DNA of 64,000 nucleotides from Erythrocercus mccallii (lineage: Eukaryota; Chordata; Aves; Passeriformes; Dicruridae): the NCBI GenBank assembly GCA_013397435.1, contig VZRG01000523.1, positions 163,976-227,975 on the forward strand, in the 5' to 3' direction. Shown here piece by piece: positions 50,232 to 60,800 of this stretch. The notes beneath the pieces are model-generated. The model did no database searches and was not told the origin of the DNA. It saw nothing but the letters and a program-made list of their open reading frames with translations. Position 1 is the stretch's first letter, and the number at the start of each line of letters is the position of its first letter. The position numbers and the translations under genes are program-made.

Positions 50232-50837
50232 CTGTTGTTATAGATACATATTATAATATTGGCTTTTGGCAAATATTAAAATGGGTGCTGTATGTATCAT
50301 GTTAAAATAACTTTGCTATAAAGATATTGTTTTTATTTCTGCTATTAATTAAACTTAGACATAGTAGTAAAATAGCTGATATAGTTATGCTTGTAATTGA
50401 AATGTCTGCTTGGCTGGGATAACATCCAGTGAACATATGATGAAGACCTCCACATGCCAACTCTCAGCACTTGCTGTCTGTAGAAAGCATGGACCAGACC
50501 CCAAGCTGGAGGTGATAATAGGAATGGAGTACAACCACAGCCAAGAAATGAGCATGCTCTGAAAAGGTGGACCCAAGCAGGAGCCATGCTAAACAGTTCT
50601 TGGAACATGCAAACTAGTTTGGGGAAAAGTTTAAATACGCATAATTGTTTCTGAATATGCAATGTACTGATGCAATAGGAAAGGTATATAAAGGGTGTCT
50701 TTGAAATAGCAGTGTGTTCTTGGCTAAATGCCAAGCACCCAGCTATTAAAAACTTTGCTTCATTATCTTTGTCTGCTATTGTCGTTTATTAAACTTTTAA
50801 ATTTTACCAGGGGAGTGAACCTCATTTTTCACACTGT
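50232..50837 (+). mobile_element. Solo LTR of an endogenous retrovirus, sense, with 4-bp TSD
   Basis: A 598-bp LTR spans 50236 (TGTTATAGATAC) to 50833 (TTTTTCACA), with CTGT directly before (50232-50235) and after (50834-50837) as target duplication. It has canonical TG...CA ends, a strong TATA box TATATAAA at 50685-50692 and an ATTAAA poly(A) signal at 50745-50750, with a second ATTAAA at 50788-50793. U3 is about 480 bp, R about 50 bp and U5 about 65 bp. A 4-bp duplication is usual for ERV1-like elements. No retroviral genes remain. The intact TATA box and ends make it a plausible ectopic promoter on the + strand. The minus-strand open frame over it (50345-50734, 129 codons) is a by-product. 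Confidence 0.87.
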
Positions 50838-53800
50838 GTTCCTACTGTTCTAGACTGCTATGACTTCCCTTTGGGAATAACTGTTCTTACTGTTCTCCTG
50901 CACTACTGGCTCCACACAGACACCCAGGTACTTCTGCACACCTGACTCTCACAATCTTCTGTGTCCTTTCCTGCTCCTTGACTCACTCCAGTTTCATTGC
51001 AGAAGCTCCTCAGTCGTCAAGCAGGCTTAGAAGTCAGCCCTGAGTTCCTAAATAACTCTCCCTGAACAACACTGCCTCTGCTGTGCCCTGCCTCTATTCC
51101 CACTTGGCAGCATTTTGGGCATCCAGCTTCCCTGGGAGCCTGCCTGCTCACCTCAGGGCTGTGGGTAGTGGTGTATTGCAAATCCTAACTGGTCCCTAAA
51201 TTACTGTTCACCCCTGGTTACACTGCAGGTGACAGTGGAGAAGAATTAAGCCTTCTCCCTTGAGTGACAGGTTGTACTGCTCACTGATCTGTGCTTCTGC
51301 TTCACTTCCTTGGCAGAGAGTAAGTTTTGCCTCTTATTTCACCACCCAGTCTGAAAAAAAAGAGCTAAAATCAGGATAATGGAAGCATAACTCTACTTTA
51401 GCAGGGTTTTCAGCATTGAAATTCCAGTGGCCAATTTTTCTGTGCACTGCGGAAGAGCAAGAGGCTCTGGGGACTGGTAATGGGGTCTAGCACTGGGTGA
51501 CTGCTGTGAATCCAGTTCAGGTCAATGAGAATGGCAGCTCACAGGCAGCTTGCCTGTATTAATTTTGCTGATTGCCCCAGTCCAGCTCTGTAGAGTCTCT
51601 ATAGCTACAAACAGCCCAACACCACAACTGCCATTATTCAAATAAGTTCATCAATAAATTAAATACCAATCAAAAGCTCAGCAAACCTTGCTCTCACAAA
51701 TAGGCTGCTTCTAAGACAAGATCTAAGCCTGCGAGTGGAGTTCCTATAGTCAGAAAAAATACAGATTTGTCCTTTTCCCAGTGTATCTACAGCAGATAAG
51801 CAGCCATGTTTCCATCACTTTAACACAGATATATCTATGATTAAATCAAAGTTTTATCTTACATAAACAAATGGGAATTCATTGTCTAAAGTTATCTTTG
51901 AATAAGGGAGGATTTTTTTCTGTTACCTTTAAGTTTAATAAAGGCTGTACTGTTAAATATAGAAGATCTCTCAAGATTTCTTTGGTCTCAGTGAAACTGT
52001 AGGGAAAGAAGTGCACAGCCAGACAATATAAACTGTGCTATTTAAGGACTCCGTAAGCAGGAAAATTGAATAGATAGACTCTGTGTACTCAAGAGCCAGT
52101 TTCAGACTGTCTAGCACTACAAACATTTAACCTCCTCCCTCATAATCACAGCTCTTCCACAACATCACCACAGCAGAAACTAAACTGCATGAGTGCTTTA
52201 GCTACATATTATTTTCTGAATTGTTTGGCTATCTGTTGAATAGAGCCTGAGCTCTGAATACACCTAATGTGTAATACCTGTTGGGGATACACAGAAAAAC
52301 CTTGGTGATGTTTGGTTTTCGGCTAGGAGAGAGGCTCCCTTTGCCTTGGGAAACGAGGTGAGTGGCAGAGCAGAGCTGGCTGCCAGCACAGACACGGACA
52401 AGCTCCGAGGCACACGGGGCAGGGCGTGAGGGCTGCAGGAAAAGCCAAGGGGCAGGTGCCAGAGCCAGCAGGATGCATTAGCCCAACTCCCCAAGCACCA
52501 AGCTGAACACTGGGAAGGCAGCATTAGCTGCTCCCAGGGGATGGGGAGCTCTCACTTCTGCTGCAGTGATCCCGTCTGGCCTAATTAAATGTTCTGCATT
52601 GCCAGGCTTGTGGGGAAGGCTCATTGTGCTCTCCCAGCTGGAGGAGGAGAATGCAACTGAGGCCTGCTGGAGGGCAGTAATGTGGAAGGGTCTCCCAGGG
52701 AGCTGGGATATGTCTGAAGGTTTTAAAAATGCAGGAGCAGCAGGTGAAGATAAAATCTAAGGAAGCATCATCACCAGTTTTATGAAAAGCAGTGACCCAC
52801 TTTCTGCTTCAGATAAAGGTATCACCTGCGGCTCTGGGGGCTCCTCAGAGCACGAGGCCAATGAAGAACCAAAAAGGAAGATTTCCTGCAGGATAAATGG
52901 TACTGAGACAGAATAGGAAGCAGAGTGCAAATGAAGCTATGGCCACTAATAAGCTATGGCCAGTAAGATAATTAGTAGCTGAGAAGAGCAGCAAAATAAG
53001 CAAATGAGAGACTAATTATGACTTAATATGAAGAACCGCTAGCATCAAGCACTCAGATACCTTAAGTCAGGCCACTGATTGTGGAGCCTTTTCATCCACT
53101 GCCTTCTTTTGCTGAGCTCTTAGAATAATTTTGTACTTTTGCACTAACTCATAACAAAACCTGCTTTGCCCTCATGAGGCTTGTCTGCCACTCTGAAATA
53201 GTGTCCCGTGGTCCCCAAAGGGGGTGTCCAGGGAGGATGTTCATCCTGGCACAGTGGTGCACAGCATTTCTCCTCCCTGCTTCCCCAAAGGTGCTGACAG
53301 CTAGGAAGTCCACAGATTTTTCTTTATATGAATAGGGAGGCTTTTGTGTTTTCTTTTTAATATGACCCAATATAGTCAGAGGATGTATATATTTAGATCA
53401 TGCAGCTTTCCAAGTGACAGCCCCACCTGTTTAGTGCTAACAACATTCAAATACTTCTGTCAGTGAATTCAGGCAAGAAAAAATATTCCTTGTCTTTTGT
53501 ATTAATGACTTGTTCTCATCAGTTAACTCTGTCAACTGGATTTTTTAGAAAATATTTTGCAAAATACCAAGAATAGCACAGTCCCTTTAGACTGAAATGG
53601 ACTACATCTGCCTGTAAAGTGTTGTACAAGATGGACTCGTTCCTGCTGTGTGTGCACACAATAAGTAAGGTTAAGATGTTCTGTTTGAGAGATTTGAACT
53701 GGAAGAATGGTAATTTGTTCGACACTGCAACAGAAAGAGTGAAATTTATTTAACTAATTGTGGTGAATCACATTCAGCTTAAAGATACTGACTTTAAAAC

Positions 53801-56187
53801 TGGAAGCACAGAGCTCTAATAAACTGATTTAATCCAACAGTATCATAGCACATTATGTGAATAATGCAAAATCACACAGCACACTGACCAAGATCTTTGC
53901 ATCTTTCAGGAATTGTATTACCTCATATTCTTTTACTCATTGTGATGTTGTTCTGAGAAACAGATTTATGTTAAAACAGATGATCATAGTCCTGGCTCAA
54001 TCTATAATTTACATGCAAACTGTGGTTTTCTGTGAATTTAAAATGAACATGTTAAAATGATTACATTTGGTAGTATCTTTACTTGTGCCAATATCAGCCT
54101 GAAACACCAGCTCCTTCATGAGGTCACTGAGTTTCATCAGCTGTCAAAAATGTAAAGGTGAACCCCTCAGTACATCTGCAGATTGGACATGTTTAATGAT
54201 ACTTCTTTTTAACTGTATTCTCCAGTAAAACTCTAAATCTGATCACATACCTAAATCTGCAGTGTAATCTGGATAATAGGCACATGCAACCCTAGGCATC
54301 AGATTAGAGTTCAGTTAAATCTGCTTGCATGAGCCTCAGGTGATGAATAGCTACTATTGTTCTTCAAAGAAAAAGACTCAGGGCAAGAAATTTGCATATG
54401 TATATGATGTTTTACCTTGTGATTGCTGTATGCACACAGAACTGCATATCTGTGTTGTTTTTAAGGTGTTTGCCTGTGTATTTGATTGCCCAGTTTATCA
54501 TAGTTCTCTTTTAACCTTCCTCTCTGTCTATTTTAATAAGTAATTAATTTTAAAATCTCTTTTTTTTTCCTCAGCAAAGATGCAAGTTCTCAAAACTGTA
54601 AGGAGTGTGCATCGGTGGAAAAGACAGGGATCTGATTGAGCTGACTTGAATCAAACTCCCAGCTATGTGTCTGTATTGCTGCCCAAGTAATTTCTCTGCA
54701 TCTCTTCCTTTCTGGTCTTCCTCTTTTTGGACACATATTTCCAAGGTCTCTGCTCTGGAGAGAACTGGGGACTACAGCACTCACAAAACACTTACATCTT
54801 ACAAAATAGACACAAACGCAAAGAGTGTTTTCAATTTTTTTTTTTTTTTGCATCCTCCACAAAGTCAAAGAAAGCAAAAAGAAAGACTCCCTCTGGTCCA
54901 CCAGGTTTTGGTTCAGATGAAATTCACAACCAAAATTTTGCCTGCGCCTTTTTATTGTCCTACACCACAGCAGTGATCAGAGCCAATTCTTTCCAGAGTT
55001 AAAACTCTCCTATTTATAGTAAATTTCCACTTGATCACACTGGTTCCAGGCTTGTTTAGTGGCTTTAATTTTTTTCCTAGGTACCTCAGTGATGCAGAAC
55101 TGATGTTTGCCCTGCTCACATCCTCCTGCTGTGGAGATTCCTGCCCTGGAATGAGGAGAACTCTGCTGGTGTCAGCAGCACTGGAGACACAGCCAAATTT
55201 CCCTTGGCAGTTCTGGTTGGCAGGTGCTGAAAGGAGGGAACTACACAAATCAAACATACCTGAGCTGGGAAACGTGAGAGCAAGGCCAGCAGTCAGTGGC
55301 TGAGGAGGGAATGCAGTCTGATGGAGCTGCTCTTCTCTCTACTACTGCTGGACCTGGGGATACAAAATCTATACCTAAGCAGAATTATTTAAAATACTCC
55401 AGAAAAGACCATCTGGCTTCTTGTGGCACTTAGGCTCTTTAACTACTAGCAAAAACCCCCAGCTAAAACTGTCTACAGACATTCATACCCATGGTGATGT
55501 AATATTTCATTCTTATTATTTATAATGGCAATAACTACTTCCAGATCAGATAATCCCTATCATTTAATGACCTCAGGCAATGCCAAGAGCATTGACTCCT
55601 CCAGCCAGTCACCAACTGCCAGGAAATAGCTGTTCCTGAAAGTCATTATCCTTAAATTCAAAGTATAAGACACCACTGTATAAAGAGGAGAGGATGTTGC
55701 TGTATTTACTTACAGAACTCCAGCTTGGAGTTTGTGACTTACTCATCTTTGTAATTAGAATGTGTGAACCTATATGGGCATATATATCATAAAAATATTC
55801 CTTAGAGGCAGTATTTACATCATTTTTTATTAGGGAATTTCTCCTTAGGTGTGACTTAAAACAAGGCAAGACTACAGTCGTGTTCAAAGTGAGACATAAA
55901 TGAAATTATGTTACAGCAGTGATTTGACCACTTGTCAGATTTTGTGGCTACAGAGGATACAGTGCTGGGTTCAAGCTAAGAAACAGCCCTTTCCTTTCAA
56001 ATACTGTAGTTCTGAGCCACAGAAAAAAAAAAAAAAGAAAAAAAGAAAAAAAATTTAAAAAATTTATCTGGGTGCTCTTTTCATTATATGAACAGGATGT
56101 AATGATAATATTCTCCTGAAAGATTTATGACACATACTTGTTCTATCCTTGCTGCTGGGTTGCATGAAACAACCTAATTATATTAAT

Positions 56188-56235
56188 ATAGTACATCCTA
56201 TATAATTATATAAATAATTATATAGAATGTACTAT
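56188..56235. repeat. AT-rich hairpin, 22-bp arms
   Basis: ATAGTACATCCTATATAATT plus AT (56188-56209) and its reverse complement at 56214-56235 pair with a single mismatch around a 4-base loop ATAA. The 22-bp near-perfect stem is far longer than expected by chance. It resembles a small palindrome that can extrude as a cruciform. It is too AT-rich and short to be a convincing microRNA precursor, and no target-site duplication was found that would make it a MITE. Confidence 0.8.
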
Positions 56236-56397
56236 GTCCCCAAACTTCTTCCTCTCTGCCCTGTTGAGGAAAATGCAATTTGAAGTGACCATTCGTGGGA
56301 GAATCACATGTGAGCCTCAGCTGTGTGTGAACAGTACAGCTGCAGATGTTCATTTTTATTATACACCAATGGATTTAAAGATCTCCAGCTATTGAAC

Positions 56398-56438
56398 ACT
56401 TACAGTAATTACACTGTAAGTGTAATTATACTGTAAGT
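56398..56438. repeat. Hairpin with 18-20 base arms
   Basis: ACTTACAGTAATTACACT (56398-56415) pairs with AGTGTAATTATACTGTAAGT (56419-56438), leaving a 3-base loop and a 2-base bulge. It is the second long hairpin within 250 bp. The two arms share no sequence with the first hairpin. Confidence 0.75.
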
Positions 56439-57294
56439 CCAAAGAAACTAACATAAACTGCAATGTTGCATTAGTAGAACACATTTGTACATAATTAGTG
56501 AAATATTGGTGTTTGCTTCAGTTTTAGAACATGAAACCTTTCTATTTTAGCATTTTTTTCAACAAGCACTACTTGTGCAAAGAATGAAAATACTTTATTG
56601 AGATATTTACAATAACTTCCCCTGAAGCACAGCTGCCAGGTAACATCTGATTACCTGCACTCACAGCTTGAGAGCAGATCCAGCAGTTTATGGGACATGA
56701 TTATCATGCGATAATGAAAATAACAACAGCTATTCCAGTGGCTCAACATAGGATGCAGCACCAGCTATAATAAAAGGGTCCTGAATGGATCCTTGTTGGC
56801 TCTGTAGCATTCCAAAGGGGTGGCCTGATCACCAAAGGCACCCCCAAGCACAGCTGAATTAGCAGTCCAGGACTCTCCACCACCATCTGTTCAGCATCCT
56901 GAACTGCCAGCCTCATCTTCTTCCAGCCCAAAAATACATTTTTTATGGCAGAAATGTATTTTTCTATGAGCAATTAAGGCAGCTCTAGGAGATGGTTTAT
57001 TGCAAGATGCATTTAAGTCACTGAAATGTTAATTGGATATTCTGGACCAGCCAAAAGAAAACAAATCAATGTTCCAAAGTTTAACTGATTTAGAAGGCCT
57101 GGTAAAAACAGCCCAACCTACTTCCTCAATAAAACAACTCCAATCCTGCTCTCCTGGCTCCCCAAGTGTGCCCTTTACTGCTGCTATGTAGGAATATGCA
57201 TGCAGATCATAAAATTACTGCTGTGTGGTAGTACCAGAAGCAGAACCTCATTTGGCAGGACCACAGAGAATTTTCCATGGACACTGCCTGCTCT

Positions 57295-57431
57295 GTCAGG
57301 GAATGCTTTGGGCTGGAAGGGACCTCAAAGATCATCTCATTTCAATCCTCTGCCATGGAAACCTTCCACCAGACCAGGCTGCTCAGAGCCCGGTCCAGCC
57401 TGCCCTCAGCACTGCCAGGGCTGGGGCATGG
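57295..57431 (-). mobile_element. CR1 LINE fragment, antisense
   Basis: The block from GTCAGGGAATGCTTTGGGCT through GGAAGGGACCTCAAAGATCA, CTGCCATGG, ACCAGACCAGGCTGCTCAGA and CCAGGGCTGGGGCATGG follows the order of the reverse complement of the CR1 3' end. Only about 137 bp are left and divergence is high, so this is an older copy than the one at 10976. Nearby + strand open frames (57200-57645) are shadows. Confidence 0.85.
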
Positions 57432-57654
57432 ATCTGGGGAACAAAGGGGAAAGCAGGGAAAGAAGGAGATTGACACTCATTGTGATGAGCAGCACATCAA
57501 CAATAGAATTTCTCTTTACAGTGTAACTGGACAGGGTAATTTCTCAGTGCTACAAGCACTATGTGCGCCAGTGGAAAAAGATGATGTGTCTTTTGTGAAG
57601 CCTCACTTTACATGGCACACATCTGCTGTAATAAAGCAGGTATAAAGACACACG

Positions 57655-57700
57655 CACGTGTATGTGTGTATATATATATATACACATACATATAGATACA
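57655..57700. repeat. Self-complementary TG/TA/CA microsatellite
   Basis: GTATGTGTGTATATATATAT is followed by TACACATACATATAG, so the TG-rich left half is mirrored by a CA-rich right half around a (TA)n centre. The whole is an imperfect palindrome that could extrude. It is also a likely length polymorphism. Confidence 0.85.
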
Positions 57701-59890
57701 CCTGGTATAAATACAGCAAGTTCCTCAGGATTGCTGAGAAGGAGTGGATCAGCAGCACCTCCTGCCAGCTGCCCATAGGTGAGGAGTGGCAGGAGCAGCT
57801 CTCAGAAGCTCTGACTCCTGAGCAACCTCACAGACAATGTGCTAGAAAATCAACAACACTTCCAGTGGAAATTGGTCAATAACTTGACAAAGATTTATCA
57901 AAACCATGGCACCAAAGAACAAACAAATGTTTCTCAGTTGGATCATGCCTCTCAGGAAGATCACCAGGTGTGGCTTTTCATCCCCACATCTTCCCTTTCC
58001 ACCTACTGGATGTGTCATTTCCCTTTGGTTTCATAATAAAAATTCCAGGGTTTTTGTTCCTGACATGCTGCTAAAACATCACCTTTTGTAAGCCATGAAA
58101 TTAAATGCAGTTCACAATTTTAGTTTGAGGCTGAGTCTCTGTTTCCCCAAATCTTTGACTGTGCTAAGGCAGTGCATAAATCCTCTCCTCCCTCCTCTTT
58201 CCTGGTGGATGTTTGCCTTGGGATCCAGCCAGTCACACCTTGCAGGCACTTTGAGAAGTGATCTTTGATGAGTGCTGTTTTTCTAGGGGTATAATGCCAT
58301 TATTGTACATCATCTTGGAAGTGCAGCCTGGAGCAATTGGGTAATAATTGGCTCCCAATTTTTTTTCCTTTAATTTGGAAATCAAAATTAATACATCAGC
58401 ACCCCCCCTCTCGCCCCAGTAATATCCATTTCACCCTTTGAATATATTACGGCTTAATTTTCATTTTTAAATCACTCTTTGTCAGCTCTTGGCTATCAGT
58501 CCTCACTTCAAATATTCAGAGATATTAATCAGTTTCTTTCATCATCTACTGTGTTTGTTCTACAAACCAATACTGTTATAGTTTAGAAACCTACTTCAAA
58601 AGCGGTTTCTCATTTTTTTCTTCTAGCAAAAGATAGCTGCTATCAAGTTTAAGATTACTACAGCAAAGAGAGTGAATAAAGCAGTGCAAAGAGGAGGAAC
58701 AGTTTCTAGCACAGCAACAAATTCCCGGCAAATATGAGGGGGTTGTTATAGGAGGCCATTAAGTGGAACATTCATTTCTCCACAGTGCTGCAATTACAGA
58801 AATATCCCATTCTTTATGAAATCCATTTCTGGAACCAAGGTATCACCTACCTGAAACCCTTGTGCATCAAGCCTGAATAGTTAGGAGAGAAAGGCAAACC
58901 AATGGGCTTTGTACCTACAGTGTGCTTTTGTTTTTCCATGCCTCTGTCTTCTCCATTTACAGCAGTTTTACTGGCTGAGAGAAACTATGGCATACTAATG
59001 CTACCTGTCATTAAAAAACCACTAAAAACCACAAAAACCCCCAACCAACTCAAGGAGAATTAAATTCTGCCAATAAGCAGACCTATCACCAGATCAAGGT
59101 GAGTAGATATGCTGATGTTCAGGGTTTGGTAATTTCAATTGGACAGCTGTCAGATGGCTGTAGGCTTCTCCAAATGCAGATCAGCCTGCCCACTACTCAT
59201 TTATGAGACTTTATTTTTAATTTAATTTTTTTTAACAAACTTACTCCTTGCCACAATTACCTTTATGTTTATTTCTAGTATTTTCAATCACTGTTTAAGG
59301 CAACCTGAGGAGCTGAGTTAGGGCTGATTCTTGATGGGAGGAATTTCTAGCACAGCAATTACTTGGTTTGACTTCTGCATTTTAAGTTTGCTATTTGCAC
59401 AGGTGTTGTTGCAGCGTGAATGTGAGATACTAGGGATACAAAATTGAGGGAATCCTATGATGTACAAACCTAAGGTTTGGCATTTCCACAGAGCTGTCAG
59501 ATTCTTGCTGCCTGTAAAAGGAATTCTGCATATCTCTAGAGAAAAATGGCAACACTGCACATTATCTAGGGAAATAAAAACTTCCTGAATTGCAAAACAG
59601 AGCAAAGATCAAAGAATTGACAGAAAAAAAGGGAAAGTGAAAAAAAGGGAAAGCAAAAAAAAGATACACAAGTAAAATAGCAGACTGAGAGCTGTCTGAG
59701 AGACTTAGAGGAAAATAGAAGCACTGGTCTTTAAACAGTAAATTAGAACAAAAATTCTTAGAGAATTTACAGATAGTGTAAGACTGACATTAATTAATAT
59801 TAATAAAGACAAAACCACATTTGAAATGCCTACTGAAATTTTTATTAATTACTGCTACTGATCCCTTCTTGCCCACAAATGCCCCAGGTA

Positions 59891-59918
59891 TCTCACAAGG
59901 CACGTGAGCCTTGTGAGA
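59891..59918. repeat. Perfect 11-bp inverted repeat enclosing a CACGTG E-box
   Basis: TCTCACAAGGC (59891-59901) and its exact reverse complement GCCTTGTGAGA (59908-59918) flank the six-base spacer ACGTGA. The last base of the left arm completes CACGTG at 59901-59906, the E-box bound by MYC/MAX, USF, CLOCK/BMAL and MITF-type bHLH factors. A perfect 11-bp arm pair with a short spacer is unlikely by chance in a given kilobase. It might be a regulatory site or simply a small cruciform. Confidence 0.65.
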
Positions 59919-60527
59919 TCTGTACACCAGGACTCAAGGCTGAGATGACAAACTTAAAACACAGATGGACCTTAGTGACAAGACTTTCCTGCCTTCCTAA
60001 AATCAGAGGCTGTTTGGAAAGCAAAATTACTTCACTGTAACATTTTAATTAGTTTACCTCTTCTCAAGCTTTCTGACAGATGTAGATTTTAAAGTGGGAT
60101 TTGAATGAGAATAGTTTATCTGGCAATAGATACTGCAGCTATTGAGTCTGGAATCTAATACATGTTGGCTTGCCACAGGAGATAAGCTCCTGAATCACAC
60201 CTCAAACAGTGAAACAGTGAAAAGAAACCTCGTGTTATTTTTCAACATGCCTCCACTTTTCAGAACATTACAATTTTTCAAGATCAACAACCATTTATGC
60301 ACAATGTAAATATCACATTTCTAAAATTACAGTGACTATGTGACCTTAACATCCCTGCAAAGAGTTTTGGCCTTATGCTTACTTCCTATGAAATACCTCA
60401 CCACAGCTCCTGGTCAGCCCAAAAAGTCTCCAGCCATCTAGAGACTGAATCCAACGTGATGCCTCTTGGATTAACTTACACCAGAAGAGGTTTCAGTCCA
60501 CAGGTAAAGCAAACATATACCTTATTA

Positions 60528-60800
60528 TGTGGGGTCCTTGGTCAGAAACAGAGACAACACACACTGAGCCTCCTCAGCAAACAGCAGTGAGTTTATTATG
60601 GCTGCCCTTTTTACAGGAGGTTTGAATTTCCCAGGTGTGGATAGACAATGGGTTGGGATCTCTCTCTGCCCAGACCTCTGGCCAGTTGTGTATCTGCAGC
60701 TAGGCTTGAACAGGGTTGGCTGAGGGTTCCTGTCTGAGTTCAGATCTGTCCTGTCATTGTTCACCCAAGGACTTGTTCTACCTCTTTTCTAGAGTGAGCC
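60528..60800 (-). mobile_element. Possible LTR remnant, antisense
   Basis: On the minus strand the sequence ends GACCAAGGACCCCACA, a typical LTR 3' terminus in style. It has an AATAAA within CATAATAAACTC (plus 60591-60602) about 70 bp before that end, and an A-rich TGTAAAAAGG about 15 bp further upstream that may be a weak TATA-like box. The opposite end, with a TG start and target duplication, could not be located, so the right boundary given is a guess. It may instead be unique sequence with LTR-like features. Confidence 0.33.

Larger units (their letters stand above)
50838..57294. other. Single-copy noncoding stretch
   Basis: About 6.5 kb with no recognised gene. It contains a T-run at about 54835-54849, an A-rich tract at 56022-56054 and two AT-rich hairpins (56188-56235 and 56398-56438). 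Short open frames, such as minus 54590-54901 and minus 52264-52524, encode nothing I know. Confidence 0.5.
57432..60527. other. Single-copy noncoding stretch
   Basis: About 3.1 kb with no gene recognised. It holds the TG/TA palindromic microsatellite at 57655-57700, an A/C-rich patch at 59010-59045 and the inverted repeat at 59891-59918. Confidence 0.45.

Noticed and set aside
56188..56235. MicroRNA precursor
   Set aside because: The stem is only 22 bp and almost pure AT with a 4-base loop, shorter than a typical precursor, with no longer pairing outside it.
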